Below are positions 5,541 to 6,222 of a stretch of 6,222 nt of DNA, piece after piece; within the stretch, counting starts at the first letter, position 1; each line of letters begins with the position of its first letter. The notes under the pieces are model-generated. The model was not told where the DNA came from and ran no database searches. It saw only the letters and a list, made by a program, of their open reading frames with translations. The position numbers were made by a program, and so were the translations under genes. The stretch is from a bacterium (GTDB lineage: Bacteria > Vulcanimicrobiota > CADAWZ01): positions 1 through 6,222 of the forward strand of contig JAKSUM010000084.1 of NCBI GenBank assembly GCA_024409025.1, read 5' to 3'.

Positions 5541-6222
5541 ATGTCAAGCGTCAGCATGAAAAACGTGAAGAAAACATATACAGGCTCCCAGCCGGTAAAG
5601 AAAAACTGGTGGGAATTCTGGAAAAGCTCTTCCGTTAAGAGAGAGGTTAATGTTATAAAGGGGATCTCATTTACAATAAGGGACGGCGAGTTTCTTGTGC
5701 TTGTAGGCCCTTCCGGCTGCGGAAAGTCAACCGCTCTGAGAATGATTGCCGGACTTGAGGAGATTACGGAGGGTGATCTCTATATAGACGGCAAGAGAAT
5801 GAATGACGTCGAGCCGAAGGACAGGGATATTGCCATGGTCTTCCAGAGCTATGCCCTTTATCCCCACATGAATGTGGAGGAAAACATGGCATTCGGCCTT
5901 AAGCTTAGAAAATTTCCCCCTGAGGAGATAAAGAAAAGGGTCGATGAGGCCGCTGAAATGCTTGGTCTTAAGGATTTGCTTCTGAGAAAGCCCGGTGAGC
6001 TTTCAGGCGGACAGAGACAGAGAGTCGCTATGGGAAGAGCCATTGTGCGAAAGCCGAAGGTGTTCCTTATGGACGAGCCTTTGAGCAACCTTGACGCAAA
6101 GCTTAGGGTTCAGATGAGGGCGGAGCTGCAGAAGATGCATAAAAGGCTTGGAGTAACGACTGTATATGTTACTCATGATCAGACAGAGGCCATGACTCTT
6201 GGAGACAGGATTGTTATTCTTA
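5541..6222 (+). CDS. Sugar ABC transporter ATPase, UgpC/MsmK/MalK type (3' end beyond the window)
   Basis: The first 227 residues of the nucleotide-binding subunit that powers carbohydrate uptake transporters of the CUT1 class. It has the A-loop tyrosine Y13, Walker [10 protein letters not shown] (56-64), Q-loop [10 protein letters not shown] (Q102), signature LSGGQRQ (154-160), Walker B KVFLMDEP with catalytic E179, D-loop SNLDAK (182-187) and switch H212. All ATPase residues are intact. The missing C-terminal part should be the regulatory OB-fold domain. Compared with usual members, where Walker A begins near residue 36, about 20 extra residues lie between the first two strands (about 15-38: Lys/Trp-rich, with [10 protein letters not shown]). 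Start ATG is preceded by GGAGG (5531-5535) at five bases. No permease or binding-protein gene is visible, so it may be a stand-alone ATPase shared by several transporters, as known for MsmK-type proteins. The substrate cannot be read from this subunit. Confidence 0.95.
   Translation, partial: MSSVSMKNVKKTYTGSQPVKKNWWEFWKSSSVKREVNVIKGISFTIRDGEFLVLVGPSGCGKSTALRMIAGLEEITEGDLYIDGKRMNDVEPKDRDIAMVFQSYALYPHMNVEENMAFGLKLRKFPPEEIKKRVDEAAEMLGLKDLLLRKPGELSGGQRQRVAMGRAIVRKPKVFLMDEPLSNLDAKLRVQMRAELQKMHKRLGVTTVYVTHDQTEAMTLGDRIVIL

Noticed and set aside
5858..6088. Leftward 76-residue open frame inside the ABC ATPase gene
   Set aside because: It lies opposite the Walker B and signature motifs of an intact ATPase and is an antisense shadow.
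1..6222. CRISPR array, tRNA, rRNA, riboswitch, or defence or toxin-antitoxin system
   Set aside because: No spaced repeat series, cloverleaf, known aptamer core or recognisable defence protein was seen on either strand.

Overview
The window looks like ordinary chromosome from a low-to-moderate GC Gram-positive anaerobe. Clostridia, perhaps Lachnospiraceae, is my best guess, but this is inference and not proven by any marker. The grounds are strong AGGAGG-type ribosome binding sites, consensus TTGACA/GATAAT promoters with 17-base spacers, AT-rich intergenic DNA, frequent AGA and ATA codons, and clostridial-looking YgiQ and UgpC/MsmK proteins.

Layout: the left two thirds (1-4541) is read leftward. 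From right to left it holds a membrane-embedded family 2 glycosyltransferase (4541-3162), an unrecognised cysteine-free, partly disordered 259-residue protein (3054-2275), a strong intrinsic terminator (2264-2234), a consensus promoter that starts two bases past the terminator T-run (2231-2203), and a 680-residue YgiQ-type radical SAM protein (2169-127). At the extreme left edge lie the first 13 codons of another leftward gene (40-1). Its N-terminus resembles an IS607-type serine recombinase, so a mobile element may begin here. The right third is read rightward: a secreted NlpC/P60 (C40) peptidase starting at TTG (4734-5315), a hairpin terminator (5321-5379), and the first 227 codons of a UgpC/MsmK-type sugar ABC transporter ATPase (5541 to the window end).

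The glycosyltransferase and the NlpC/P60 hydrolase are transcribed divergently from a 192-base AT-rich region. Both act on cell-surface polymers, one at the membrane and one outside it, but a shared pathway is only suggested by position. YgiQ, the 259-residue protein and the ABC ATPase each seem to be separate transcription units.

I do not see an obvious new multi-gene system. The points most worth a second look are the left-edge gene, whose ribosome binding site lies in a perfect hairpin that its own promoter appears to bypass; the compact terminator/promoter junction before ygiQ; the unassigned 259-residue protein, with a 9-base direct repeat upstream of its promoter; and the N-terminal insertion in the ABC ATPase.
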